A stretch of DNA of 64,000 nucleotides, from assembly GCA_052437175.1 (NCBI GenBank), contig JBQVOK010000008.1, positions 62,001 to 126,000 on the forward strand, given 5' to 3'. Position numbers and translations under genes: made by a program. Positions 49,522 through 57,824 of this stretch are shown piece after piece. The notes under the pieces were generated by a model. The model saw only the letters and a list, made by a program, of their open reading frames with translations. It had not been told where the DNA came from and ran no database searches. This DNA comes from JACVCJ01 sp052437175 (GTDB lineage: Bacteria > Bacteroidota > Bacteroidia > CAIKAF01). Position 1 is the stretch's first letter; each line of letters begins with the position of its first letter.

Positions 49522-50166
49522 ATGAAGATCCCGGGGAAAATACGACGATTACTGGGCCTGCACCTGAGCCGGAAAATACAGGGCAGCGGGAATACCCTTT
49601 CCCTGGACGGTTATTACGACGATATCCGCATCGATATCTGCGGCAATGACAATACCCTTATTTTTGAAAAGAACGTAAAGGTCACCCATGCCCTGTTTCG
49701 CATTCACGGCAACAATTGCCGCATCGTCATCGGCAGGAACGTACGTATCGGCAGCGGCGAATTCTGGGTCGAGGACAATGCCTGTATCCTCAGTATCGGA
49801 GAGAACAGCACCATTGAAAGCGGTCATTTTGCCGTAACGGAAGACGGATCGGAGCTGCGGATAGGCAGTGACTGTATGCTGGCCAAAGAGATAGAGATAC
49901 GTACCGGCGACTCCCATTCCCTGCTCAACAGCGAAGGAGAGCGCATCAACCCGGGCGGCCATGTGATCGTAGACGAACACGTATGGATCGCCAGCCGGGC
50001 CATGGTCCTCAAAAACGTACATATACAAAAAGGGGCCGTTATTGCCGCCGGGGCCATAGTGACCGCCGACGTGGCCGCACACAGCATTGTGGCCGGTAAT
50101 CCCGCCCGCCAGGTAAAACAGGATATACGCTGGACCCGCCAGAGAATTAAAGCCGGCCACTCATGA
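49522..50166 (+). CDS. Left-handed beta-helix (hexapeptide) acyltransferase
   Basis: 214 residues. Hexapeptide-type turns recur (NTLSLDGYYDDIRIDICGND, NCRIVIGRNVRIGSGEFWVE, GSELRIGSDCMLAKEIEIRTGD), ending in the acetyltransferase loop GHVIVDEHVWIASRAMVL, then HIQKGAVIAAGAIVTADV and IVAGNPARQVKQDIRW. Such trimers O-acetylate sugars or other hydroxyl acceptors with acetyl-CoA. Its stop overlaps the next start by four bases (ATGA). Probably another decorator of the exported glycan. Confidence 0.88.
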   Translation: MKIPGKIRRLLGLHLSRKIQGSGNTLSLDGYYDDIRIDICGNDNTLIFEKNVKVTHALFRIHGNNCRIVIGRNVRIGSGEFWVEDNACILSIGENSTIESGHFAVTEDGSELRIGSDCMLAKEIEIRTGDSHSLLNSEGERINPGGHVIVDEHVWIASRAMVLKNVHIQKGAVIAAGAIVTADVAAHSIVAGNPARQVKQDIRWTRQRIKAGHS

Positions 50167-51044
50167 AAATAACCGTCATCACTCCCTCCTTTAACCAGGG
50201 CCGATACCTCGAAGAGACTATCCAAAGCGTACTCTCCCAGCAGTACGAACAGCTCGAGTACATCATTATTGACGGGGGCAGCAGCGATGACTCTGCGGCT
50301 ATTATCCGCAAATATGCGTCTTCGCTGCATTACTGGATAAGTGAGCCCGACCGGGGCCAGACCCATGCCATTAACAAAGGACTGCAGCAGGCCGGGGGCG
50401 ATGTGATCCATTGGGTGAACAGCGATGACCTGATGGCCGAAGGTTCCTTACAGGCCATTGCCGACGCTTTTGCCGACCCTTCTGTAATGGCTTTCTGCGG
50501 ACGTTCCTATATCTTCGGGGGGCAACACGAACAATTCAGTTCCAGTCCCCGCGGAAGCCTGCCCTATATGTTCTCCAAAGCCCAGGTAGATCAGCCTTCC
50601 ACGGTTTTCCGCAGGGAAGTGTATCAGCATATCCCGCTCGATGAGAGCCTGCATTATGCCATGGACCTGGACCTCTGGTTTGCCTTCCTGTGCAGGTACG
50701 GCAATACGCACATCGCATACAGCGACAGCCTGCTGCTGAAGTTCCGCGAGCACGAAAGCTCCAAGACCATAAGCCGGCAGGACGAAATGCTGGCCGAACG
50801 GATACTGCTGGCCGAAAAATGGAAACAGAAAATTCTTCATAAAGAACTGCCGGCACCCGACCCTTCGGTAGAATCACAAAAAAAAGAGATCTGTGCCGGT
50901 CTGAGCGATTTCCAGGCATACCAGCTGCTGCATTCGCCCTATCTTTCGGCAGGGCAGCGAAAAAGCCTGCTGGCCGCGATCAGCACCCGGCACCTGGCCT
51001 GGCGCTCCCGGCTCGAACTGCTTAAACTTCGTCTTTCCCTATAA
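50163..51044 (+). CDS. Family 2 glycosyltransferase
   Basis: 293 residues. ITVITPSFNQGRYLEETIQS, EYIIIDGGSSDDSAAII, SEPDRGQTHAINKGLQQA and VIHWVNSDDLMAEGSL form an intact GT-A nucleotide-sugar and metal site (DD of NSDD). YAMDLDLWFAFLCRY is the acceptor-side motif seen in related transferases. Coupled to the acyltransferase upstream. The N-terminus is typical and no truncation is visible. Donor sugar unknown. Confidence 0.9.
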   Translation: MKITVITPSFNQGRYLEETIQSVLSQQYEQLEYIIIDGGSSDDSAAIIRKYASSLHYWISEPDRGQTHAINKGLQQAGGDVIHWVNSDDLMAEGSLQAIADAFADPSVMAFCGRSYIFGGQHEQFSSSPRGSLPYMFSKAQVDQPSTVFRREVYQHIPLDESLHYAMDLDLWFAFLCRYGNTHIAYSDSLLLKFREHESSKTISRQDEMLAERILLAEKWKQKILHKELPAPDPSVESQKKEICAGLSDFQAYQLLHSPYLSAGQRKSLLAAISTRHLAWRSRLELLKLRLSL

Positions 51045-51055
51045 AATGAACAACC

Positions 51056-51973
51056 ATGCCGGAAACGCCTTTCTTTTCCATAGTTATCCCCACGTATAAC
51101 CGCGCCGGGCAACTGCTGAGCACCGTACAAAGCGTACTGGCCCAGAGTTTCAGCAACCTGGAGCTGCTCATCATCGACGATGGTTCTACCGATGATACCC
51201 CACAGGTAATGGAGTCAATAAGCGATCCGCGGGTACGCTACCTGCGGCAGGAAAACAGCGAACGCAGCGCCGCACGCAACAGGGGCATGGAGCTGAGCCG
51301 CGGACTGTATCTCTGTTTCCTGGACAGCGACGATACCCTGCACCCCGACTACCTGCAACACCTGTACCATACCGCAGGCAGGGAAGCCTTCCCCGTGTGT
51401 GTGCTGGGCCCGCAGCTGCATTTTATACAGGACGGGAAACTGCTGAAACAAAAGGCACCTTTTCACAGGGATATACGTACGGCAGAAATACTTGCCGCCA
51501 AAGAGGTGATCTCTGTAATACAGTGTATACACCGCGATATATATACCTCCTTTCGTTTCGACGAACGTTTTTCCATCTGGGAGGATACGCATCTTTTTTT
51601 ACGTATACTCATAAAACACCCCTACATTCCTGTTCCGGAAGCCATCGCTTTTGTAAATATGCACAGCGGTTCTGCAGTGGCGGCTTTTTTTCAGCGTATA
51701 CGTGTGAGCGACTGTTTCCGGTATACCAATGCGATACTCGACCTGCTGCACTACCCACCCTTCGGCGGACCGGAACTAAAGCCGCTGTTACAGGCCTATG
51801 CATATACCAAAATACAGATGTTCATATACCAGGCACTCTGTAACCGGCAGTATGCGGAAGCGGCAGAACTGCTTAACTATTCCGCACAGTTCGGCAAAGA
51901 TCGTATCTATACCCTGAAAACACGTATAAAAATACTGCTCGGTTCGTATTTTCGCATTCATATTAACGCATGA
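51056..51973 (+). CDS. Family 2 glycosyltransferase
   Basis: 305 residues. FSIVIPTYNRAGQLLSTVQSV, LELLIIDDGSTDDTPQVMES, SERSAARNRGMELSRG and YLCFLDSDDTLHPDYL are canonical GT-A elements, with DSDD as the metal site. The C-terminal third (about 215-305) is helical and basic. Ends with an ATGA-type overlap into the next gene. Donor unknown. Eleven bases downstream of the other GT2, so these two transferases probably act in succession. Confidence 0.9.
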   Translation: MPETPFFSIVIPTYNRAGQLLSTVQSVLAQSFSNLELLIIDDGSTDDTPQVMESISDPRVRYLRQENSERSAARNRGMELSRGLYLCFLDSDDTLHPDYLQHLYHTAGREAFPVCVLGPQLHFIQDGKLLKQKAPFHRDIRTAEILAAKEVISVIQCIHRDIYTSFRFDERFSIWEDTHLFLRILIKHPYIPVPEAIAFVNMHSGSAVAAFFQRIRVSDCFRYTNAILDLLHYPPFGGPELKPLLQAYAYTKIQMFIYQALCNRQYAEAAELLNYSAQFGKDRIYTLKTRIKILLGSYFRIHINA

Positions 51974-53136
51974 AAAATAGGAAAAAGATCCTGGTCATAA
52001 GTAGCTGGTTCCCCACGGATGACGACCCGGTGAATGGTTCATTCGTATACGAACAGTCAGCGGCATTGCAGAAAGCCGGACATACCGTATCGGTACTGAT
52101 GCCTAACCTGAGCGGATCGGCCAGGCAAACACTGAGCGCAGGCGGTCTGAAACCGGGACAACGTACACGAGTGTATAAAAAAATACCTGTGCATGAGATC
52201 GTACAGCCCGTGTATTTCCCTATGCTCAAACAATACTATACGGAACGTCTGTATAAAAAATGTTTTCATTTTCTAAAAACGTATATTGATGAAAACGGAC
52301 GTCCCGACATTCTGCATTCACACGCAGCCTTTATGGGCGGAGTTATCGCCTCACGGCTGAGTACCGATTTTCATATACCGCTTGTACATACCGAACACAC
52401 GTCCGGCCTTATTTTTAACCCGGGGCAGTATACAAAGACCGACCGCAAAGCTTTTGCACACCTGGCGGAACAGGCCGCGTCATTTCTTTTTGTAAGCCGC
52501 TTTGCACAGGAAAAGATCATGCAGATGAGCGCCGCACGCTGGCAGGCCACCGCCGTATTGCCCAATATGGTGAACGATAGCTTCTTTGCGCCCTTACCCA
52601 CACCGAAAGGCCCCTTTACCGTGCTCTGCATAGGCAGGTATATGCCTGTAAAAAATCATGCCCTGCTGCTGAGCGCCTGGCAAAGTTTCAGCGCCAGGCA
52701 CCCTGAGGCCCGCCTGTTGCTGGCCGGTAAAAACCTGGACAGTACAGATGTCCATACCTTACTGCAGGAAAGAGGAGTCAGCGGTTCGGTAAGCTGCATG
52801 CCCGCCCTGGACAGAGCTGCCGTATACGAACAGATCGTGGGGGCCCATGTACTTGTGTCTTCTTCGGAAACAGAGACCTTTGGCCTGAGCCTGGCCGAAG
52901 CACTGGCCTGCGGACGTCCCGTGGTGGCTACCGACTCAGGCGGACCGGCCGATATCATCACCCCGGGCGACGGCTTCCTGGTACCCCGCAACGATGCCGT
53001 GGCCTTTGCCGAAGCGCTGGAAAAAATATACCAGGGACAGTATGATCCTCCGGATGTACTGTCTGAACGATGCCGGGCCCGTTTCGGCGAAGCTCTTATT
53101 GTGCAGGCCCTCGAAGCCATCTATGCAGGTCTCTGA
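51970..53136 (+). CDS. Family 4 glycosyltransferase
   Basis: 388 residues with the GT-B fold. KILVISSWFPTDDDPVNGSFVYEQ, ILHSHAAFMGGVIAS and VHTEHTSGLIF lie in the N-domain; VLCIGRYMPVKNHALLLSAW, LLLAGKNLDS and SSSETETFGLSLAEALACGRPVVATDSGG (E-x7-E) in the C-domain. Overlaps its neighbour upstream by four bases. This is the last of the tightly overlapping genes: the next begins 45 bases later after an apparent promoter. Donor unknown. Confidence 0.9.
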   Translation: MKNRKKILVISSWFPTDDDPVNGSFVYEQSAALQKAGHTVSVLMPNLSGSARQTLSAGGLKPGQRTRVYKKIPVHEIVQPVYFPMLKQYYTERLYKKCFHFLKTYIDENGRPDILHSHAAFMGGVIASRLSTDFHIPLVHTEHTSGLIFNPGQYTKTDRKAFAHLAEQAASFLFVSRFAQEKIMQMSAARWQATAVLPNMVNDSFFAPLPTPKGPFTVLCIGRYMPVKNHALLLSAWQSFSARHPEARLLLAGKNLDSTDVHTLLQERGVSGSVSCMPALDRAAVYEQIVGAHVLVSSSETETFGLSLAEALACGRPVVATDSGGPADIITPGDGFLVPRNDAVAFAEALEKIYQGQYDPPDVLSERCRARFGEALIVQALEAIYAGL

Positions 53137-53144
53137 AAATCGCC

Positions 53145-53152
53145 TATCTTTG
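53145..53152 (+). promoter_or_regulatory. Probable internal promoter -7 box (TATCTTTG)
   Basis: TATCTTTG fits TAnnTTTG and lies in the 45-base gap before the GTG at 53182, with a predicted leader of about 22 bases. No -33 TTG is clear. Confidence 0.45.
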
Positions 53153-53181
53153 CCGGGGTTCCTGCAAAAACGCTCCGGTAC

Positions 53182-54495
53182 GTGAAGAAGATACTCATCC
53201 TTTCCTATTTCTTTCCGCCCTGTAATATGGTGGCCTCCCAGCGCATCTATTCCTGGTACAGGCATTTTCATAAATTCGGGTTGTACCCGGTGATTGTTAC
53301 ACGCCACTGGAACCATGAAATAGATACCCTGCCCGATCTTTCGCGCCCGGATAACAGCCCACTGCGCATCGAGAAGAACGAATGGGGCGAGGTCCATTAC
53401 CTGCCTTACCGGGGTACCCTGCGCGACCGTTTCATGACCCGGTACGGCAACCGCTATGCCCTGTTCCGCAGGTTCCTTACACTGGCCGAACTGTTTGCGC
53501 CCTATATCCACCCGGCCCTGAACCCTTTTCGTTCTTTCCGGGAATATGCAGATGCGTACATTGCAGACCAGAAACCCTCATTCCTGCTTATTTCCGCCAA
53601 TCCGTACACCCTTTTCCAGGTGGGGCATTACCTGCAGAAAAAGTATGGCATCCCCTGGTTTGCCGATTACCGCGACGACTGGACCCAGAATCACCTGCGG
53701 CAGACCAGCTCTCCCCTGCAGAAAGCATTGCTGCGTATTGAAAAACGGGCCGAAAAAAAGTATATGAAACAGGTCGCGGCCATCCTCACCGTCTCCGGTG
53801 TACTGGTAAACCAGATTGCAGCCAGACTTAAAAAAGACAATGTTTACCTTATCGAAAACGGTGCAGAACTCGATTTTTACAATACCGACTTAAAAAATCC
53901 ATATCCTGGGCAGAATTTTGTGATCTGCTATACAGGTATCATGTACGATTTTGGCTATATGGACACCTTTTACGAGGGCTTCCGGCAGTTTATCTCCGGC
54001 CTCGGGAGCGAAGAAACCGCAGGTATCCAGGTATATTTCATCGGAACGGAGACCAATGCAGGCCGGGCACGGGACAAAATGACGGAGCTGGCCGCGGCAT
54101 ACCCGCAGAATGTGGTGATCCTGAAAAAGCTTCCCGCCCCTGAAATAGCCCCATACCAGTTCTTTGCAAGCGTGCTGCTGAACCTGATCGTAGGAAATCC
54201 GGCCGACGGCATCATCGGCGCAAAAACGTATACATACGCCGTTACCGGCAGGCCTATACTTGCCGTTACCCATGTACCCGGCAAAGATTCACCTTTTTTC
54301 CCCGGGCGCGATATACAGTACATCGCCAATACAGCCGCAGAAGTATATTCTTTCCTGAACGATATCTACCGCCGGGGGAAACAGGGTCAGGATACACATA
54401 CATCCATAACAGACGGGGAAAAATACACGCTTTCGAGAGAATACAACGCCCGCAGGCTGGCAGAGATCATCCTTGAAAAAGAAAAAAGGCCGTAA
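53182..54495 (+). CDS. Glycosyltransferase-like protein (GT4-type N-terminal domain)
   Basis: 437 residues from a GTG start. The N-terminus KKILILSYFFPPCNMVASQRIYSW is a typical opening of Bacteroidota GT4-like enzymes; WFADYRDDWTQ and LTVSGVLVNQIAARLKKDNVYLIENGAELDFY complete the N-domain. The C-domain has ICYTGIMYDFGY and GIIGAKTYTYAVTGRPILAVTHVPG, but the acid pair of the usual E-x7-E signature is not seen where expected, so the catalytic type is uncertain. Likely a sugar transferase of unknown donor. Confidence 0.75.
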   Translation: MKKILILSYFFPPCNMVASQRIYSWYRHFHKFGLYPVIVTRHWNHEIDTLPDLSRPDNSPLRIEKNEWGEVHYLPYRGTLRDRFMTRYGNRYALFRRFLTLAELFAPYIHPALNPFRSFREYADAYIADQKPSFLLISANPYTLFQVGHYLQKKYGIPWFADYRDDWTQNHLRQTSSPLQKALLRIEKRAEKKYMKQVAAILTVSGVLVNQIAARLKKDNVYLIENGAELDFYNTDLKNPYPGQNFVICYTGIMYDFGYMDTFYEGFRQFISGLGSEETAGIQVYFIGTETNAGRARDKMTELAAAYPQNVVILKKLPAPEIAPYQFFASVLLNLIVGNPADGIIGAKTYTYAVTGRPILAVTHVPGKDSPFFPGRDIQYIANTAAEVYSFLNDIYRRGKQGQDTHTSITDGEKYTLSREYNARRLAEIILEKEKRP

Positions 54496-54503
54496 AACTT
54501 TAT

Positions 54504-54511
54504 TACCTTCG
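54504..54511 (+). promoter_or_regulatory. Possible internal promoter -7 box (TACCTTCG)
   Basis: TACCTTCG resembles TAnnTTTG with one variation and lies ten bases before the ATG at 54522. No -33 box. Confidence 0.25.
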
Positions 54512-54521
54512 GGTTCAGAGA

Positions 54522-55442
54522 ATGAGTACACAAAGGGAAATATACCGCCAGGCTGATACCGGTTCCCTGCCCCTGTATTTTCAGCCTTTCTGGCTGGACG
54601 TAGTGGCACCGGAACAATGGGACGTACGTTTTGCCGACAGCCATGGTGCTTCGCCCTTTGTCTTTGCCCGTAAGGGCTCCCGGGTATTTATGCCGCCCTT
54701 TACCCAGTTCCTGGGCCCCTGTTTCCAGGTTACCGACGCCAAGTATACCAACCGACTTTCCCGCGATCATGAACAGACCGCGCGCGTGCTGGATGCACTT
54801 CCCTCCTACGACTCCCTGCACCTGCAACTGGGCACCCATGTGCAGAACATGCTGCCGTATATATGGAAAAAAATGTCGGTAAGTCCGCGGTATTCCTATA
54901 TTCTGCCTGCCGGAAAGAGTCCGGGGGAAGCCTTTTCGGACTTCCGGGAGAACATACGCCGTGAGATCCGCAAGGCCGAAAAACAGTTTCGTGTACACCG
55001 CGCATCCGCAGCAGAGATCCCGGCCCTGTTGCCGCATTTCGATCTGCGCAGGACCATTAAGGACCCGGCCAATATCCCGGTATTACAGGCGCTTATCGGG
55101 GCCTGTTATACAAACGAGGCAGGCTATGTACTGGTGGCCCTGGACAGCCGGGACCTTCCGCAGGCCTTTATTTTCCTGGCACACGATAACAGCAGTATGT
55201 ACTACATAAGCGGGGCCGGAACCGAAAGCGGCAAAAAAGGCGGGGCCCTGAGCATGCTCATGTGGCAGGGCATACAACGTGCGCTGAGCAGCGGCAGAGC
55301 TTTTGATTTTGAAGGTTCCATGGTGCCTTCCATCGAGCGCTTTTTCCGGGCCTTCGGCAGTGAACAAAAGGTGTATTTCGAAGTACGCAGCTTCCCGTCC
55401 CTGCTGCGGCGTTTTGTATACTGGTGGCGCATTCTCCGCTGA
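54522..55442 (+). CDS. GNAT/FemAB-like acyl- or aminoacyltransferase
   Basis: 306 residues. The second half holds the BioF2-like acetyltransferase signature: ENIRREIRKAEKQFRVHRA (about 144-162), YVLVALDSRDLPQAFIFLAHDNSSMYYISGA, GALSMLMWQGIQRAL and FDFEGSMVPSIERFFRAFGSEQKVYF. This arrangement occurs in polysaccharide-cluster proteins that transfer an acyl or aminoacyl group onto sugars. Acceptor unknown. No signal peptide, so the reaction is cytoplasmic, before export. 26 bases from the gene upstream. Confidence 0.8.
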   Translation: MSTQREIYRQADTGSLPLYFQPFWLDVVAPEQWDVRFADSHGASPFVFARKGSRVFMPPFTQFLGPCFQVTDAKYTNRLSRDHEQTARVLDALPSYDSLHLQLGTHVQNMLPYIWKKMSVSPRYSYILPAGKSPGEAFSDFRENIRREIRKAEKQFRVHRASAAEIPALLPHFDLRRTIKDPANIPVLQALIGACYTNEAGYVLVALDSRDLPQAFIFLAHDNSSMYYISGAGTESGKKGGALSMLMWQGIQRALSSGRAFDFEGSMVPSIERFFRAFGSEQKVYFEVRSFPSLLRRFVYWWRILR

Positions 55443-55498
55443 GCATTTTTACGGTATATCTCCCAAAAACGTCAACTTTATCGTTACTTTGTGGCTAC

Positions 55499-56368
55499 AT
55501 GAGCACTGAACATCAGCAATGTTTATTATCGGGCAGTAGGGACCTGCGGCCCCTGAAAGGTTATGAAGGCCTGGTGAAAAGTAGTCCCCTGGGCTTTGTT
55601 TTCGACCGGCGTATTCCCACACCCGAAGAGCTGCAGGCACATTATGCCGCCTATTCCCGGAACGACTACCTTTCGCCCCTTACCATAAAAAGGTATAACG
55701 AGCTGCTCGATCTTTTTGAGCCTTTCCGCAAAACCGGCAGGATACTTGACCTGGGCTGTGGGGTAGGCTATTTCCTGGAAGAGGCCCGTAAAAGAGGCTG
55801 GGAGACCTATGGCACCGAATTTACCCGGGAGGCCATCGATATCTGTTCGGCAAAGGGCATTCAGATGCAGAAAGGCAAGACCCGTGCGGATATGTTCCCC
55901 CCGGATGCCTTCGATATCGTTACCTCTTTCGAGGTTATTGAGCATATCAGCTATCCCCTGGAGGAAATGGACTGTGTACGGCATTTCCTGCGCAAAGGCG
56001 GACTGTTTTACTGTACCACGCCCAACTTCAATGCCCTGGAACGTTACCGGCTCAAATCGGCATACCGCGTTATCGCCTATCCCGAACACCTGAGCTATTA
56101 TACGCCCCGCACCTTTCATTACCTGATGCGGCAGAAAGGCATGAAAAAAGTATTCCTGAAGACCACGGGAGTAAGCATAAGCAGCCTGCTCGGCGACGAA
56201 AAGGCTGCAGCGGCCGCCGGGGCGGTAAGTGCCGGGTCTAAAGACGAAAAACTGAGGGAGGCCCTCGACTCCGGCTTCCTGAGCCGCAGTGCCAAAACCA
56301 TTATGAACGCCCTTCTTTCGCTGGCAGGAGTGGGCAATTCTCTGAAAGCCGCATACATTAAACAATAA
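55499..56368 (+). CDS. Class I SAM-dependent methyltransferase
   Basis: 289 residues. Residues 1-55 contain a degenerate zinc-ribbon-like start (QQCLLSGSRDLRPLKGYEG; the second metal cysteine is missing). The core is ILDLGCGVGYFLEEARKRGW (motif I), GTEFTREAIDICSAKG, FDIVTSFEVIEHISYPLEEM and LRKGGLFYCTTPNFNALERYR. This type is common in glycan clusters, methylating a sugar or lipid-linked intermediate. ATG at 55499 was chosen; it lies seven bases after a TTACTTTG box, making the transcript near-leaderless. Confidence 0.85.
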   Translation: MSTEHQQCLLSGSRDLRPLKGYEGLVKSSPLGFVFDRRIPTPEELQAHYAAYSRNDYLSPLTIKRYNELLDLFEPFRKTGRILDLGCGVGYFLEEARKRGWETYGTEFTREAIDICSAKGIQMQKGKTRADMFPPDAFDIVTSFEVIEHISYPLEEMDCVRHFLRKGGLFYCTTPNFNALERYRLKSAYRVIAYPEHLSYYTPRTFHYLMRQKGMKKVFLKTTGVSISSLLGDEKAAAAAGAVSAGSKDEKLREALDSGFLSRSAKTIMNALLSLAGVGNSLKAAYIKQ

Positions 56369-56372
56369 ACTT

Positions 56373-57824
56373 GTGGACAGCTATCTGAGTCATATAGGAC
56401 AGTTTTCGGTCACAGATCACCTGGTGGCCCTGCTGGTAATGACCGGGCTGCTCATACTGGGATGGCAGAAGCAGCAGCGTATTTATGCCGCCTTACCGGA
56501 ACAGAAACCCCGTCTTTACTTTGCCGGGTTTGCCTACAAGGTGGTGTTCTCGTACCTGTTTGCCCTGGTGTATTTCTTTTATTACGGCGGTGGCGACACC
56601 ATTGCCTATTTTTCGAACGGGCTTATTATGCAGCGCCTGCTGATCGATAACCCGGCCGGTTTCTTCCGGCTTTTCCTGGCCCCGTCCATAAGCTGGGAAG
56701 ATTATTTTACCTATTTCAACAGTTATACCGGCTACCCCGAAATGTCGCTTTCGACCAAGGCCAATAACCATATGGTGGTAAAAGCAAGCACACTGCTGAA
56801 CATAGCCGGGCTCAACAATTTTTTTGCCACCAGCATGGTTTTCGGAGCCATTGCCTACCAGTTCATCTGGAAATTCTACCGCACCTTCTGCAGCATCGCT
56901 CCGGGAAGGGAAAAAATACTGGGTTTTGTTTTTCTCTTTTTCCCCTCCTTTGTGTTCTGGAGCAGTGGTATCATGAAAGACACCATCTGCGTGGCCGCCA
57001 TTGCCGAACTGGTCTATGTGTTTTACCACGGCTTTATCCGCAGGGAACGCAAACTCCGCTACCTGTTTTCAGCCCTGGTATGTACGTACCTGCTCTTTGT
57101 CGTTAAACCCTACCTGCTGCTGGCCCTGGTCCCCGGCTTTCTTTTCTGGGGGCCTTTTACCTGGCTCCGCTCCCTGAAAAGTCCATTACTGCGGTTCCTG
57201 TTCTTTCCCTTTATTATACTGGTCTCCGGCGCGGGTATCTACCTTTTTTTCCGGCAGGGGCTGGAATCCAGTTCCCTCGGCTCTACCGACGATGCCTTGC
57301 GTTATGCTTCCGTTGTACAGCAGGACCTGATCCGTTCTGACCAGTATGGCGATAACTTTATAGACATAGGAGCCTTCGACCCCACCATCAGCGGTGTAGT
57401 CAGCAAAATACCCATAGCCGTATCCGTAGGACTTTTCATGCCTTTTCTCTGGCAGGCCCGGAACCCCGTAATGTTCATGAGCGGCCTCGAAAATACCTTC
57501 CTGCTCCTGATGACGCTTTATTTCCTTTTCCGGACACGCATATACGGAATTTTCGCTTATACATTCTCCAACCCCGTACTCCTGTTCTGCATCACATTCT
57601 CCCTGGCCACGGCCTTTATTGTAGGACTTACCACGGCTAATTTCGGGGCCCTTGTACGTTACAAGATACCCTTGCTGCCCTTCTTTATTTCGTACTTTAT
57701 TATTCTCATCGATACCATGCAGAAGAAAAAAGCGGAGCAGGAAGAGAACGAGAGCGGGCAAGAAGATCAGCTGCGGAGTTTTAAGAATGCCGAAAAGCGG
57801 ATCGTGGCACGCAACACGTTTTAA
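56373..57824 (+). CDS. Polytopic membrane protein of the glycan cluster, family not recognised
   Basis: 483 residues from a GTG four bases after the preceding stop. Eleven or twelve hydrophobic helices span almost the whole length (LVALLVMTGLLILGW, VVFSYLFALVYFFYYGG, ILGFVFLFFPSFVFW, and others), with a recognisable SSGIMKDTICVAAIAELVYVFYHG segment and a charged tail (KKKAEQEENESGQEDQL). It could be a polymerase/ligase-like protein or a channel for glycan, but no O-antigen ligase motif is evident and ABC-dependent pathways do not need a Wzy. Its stop overlaps the convergent gene's stop by sharing TTAA. Confidence 0.75.
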   Translation: MDSYLSHIGQFSVTDHLVALLVMTGLLILGWQKQQRIYAALPEQKPRLYFAGFAYKVVFSYLFALVYFFYYGGGDTIAYFSNGLIMQRLLIDNPAGFFRLFLAPSISWEDYFTYFNSYTGYPEMSLSTKANNHMVVKASTLLNIAGLNNFFATSMVFGAIAYQFIWKFYRTFCSIAPGREKILGFVFLFFPSFVFWSSGIMKDTICVAAIAELVYVFYHGFIRRERKLRYLFSALVCTYLLFVVKPYLLLALVPGFLFWGPFTWLRSLKSPLLRFLFFPFIILVSGAGIYLFFRQGLESSSLGSTDDALRYASVVQQDLIRSDQYGDNFIDIGAFDPTISGVVSKIPIAVSVGLFMPFLWQARNPVMFMSGLENTFLLLMTLYFLFRTRIYGIFAYTFSNPVLLFCITFSLATAFIVGLTTANFGALVRYKIPLLPFFISYFIILIDTMQKKKAEQEENESGQEDQLRSFKNAEKRIVARNTF

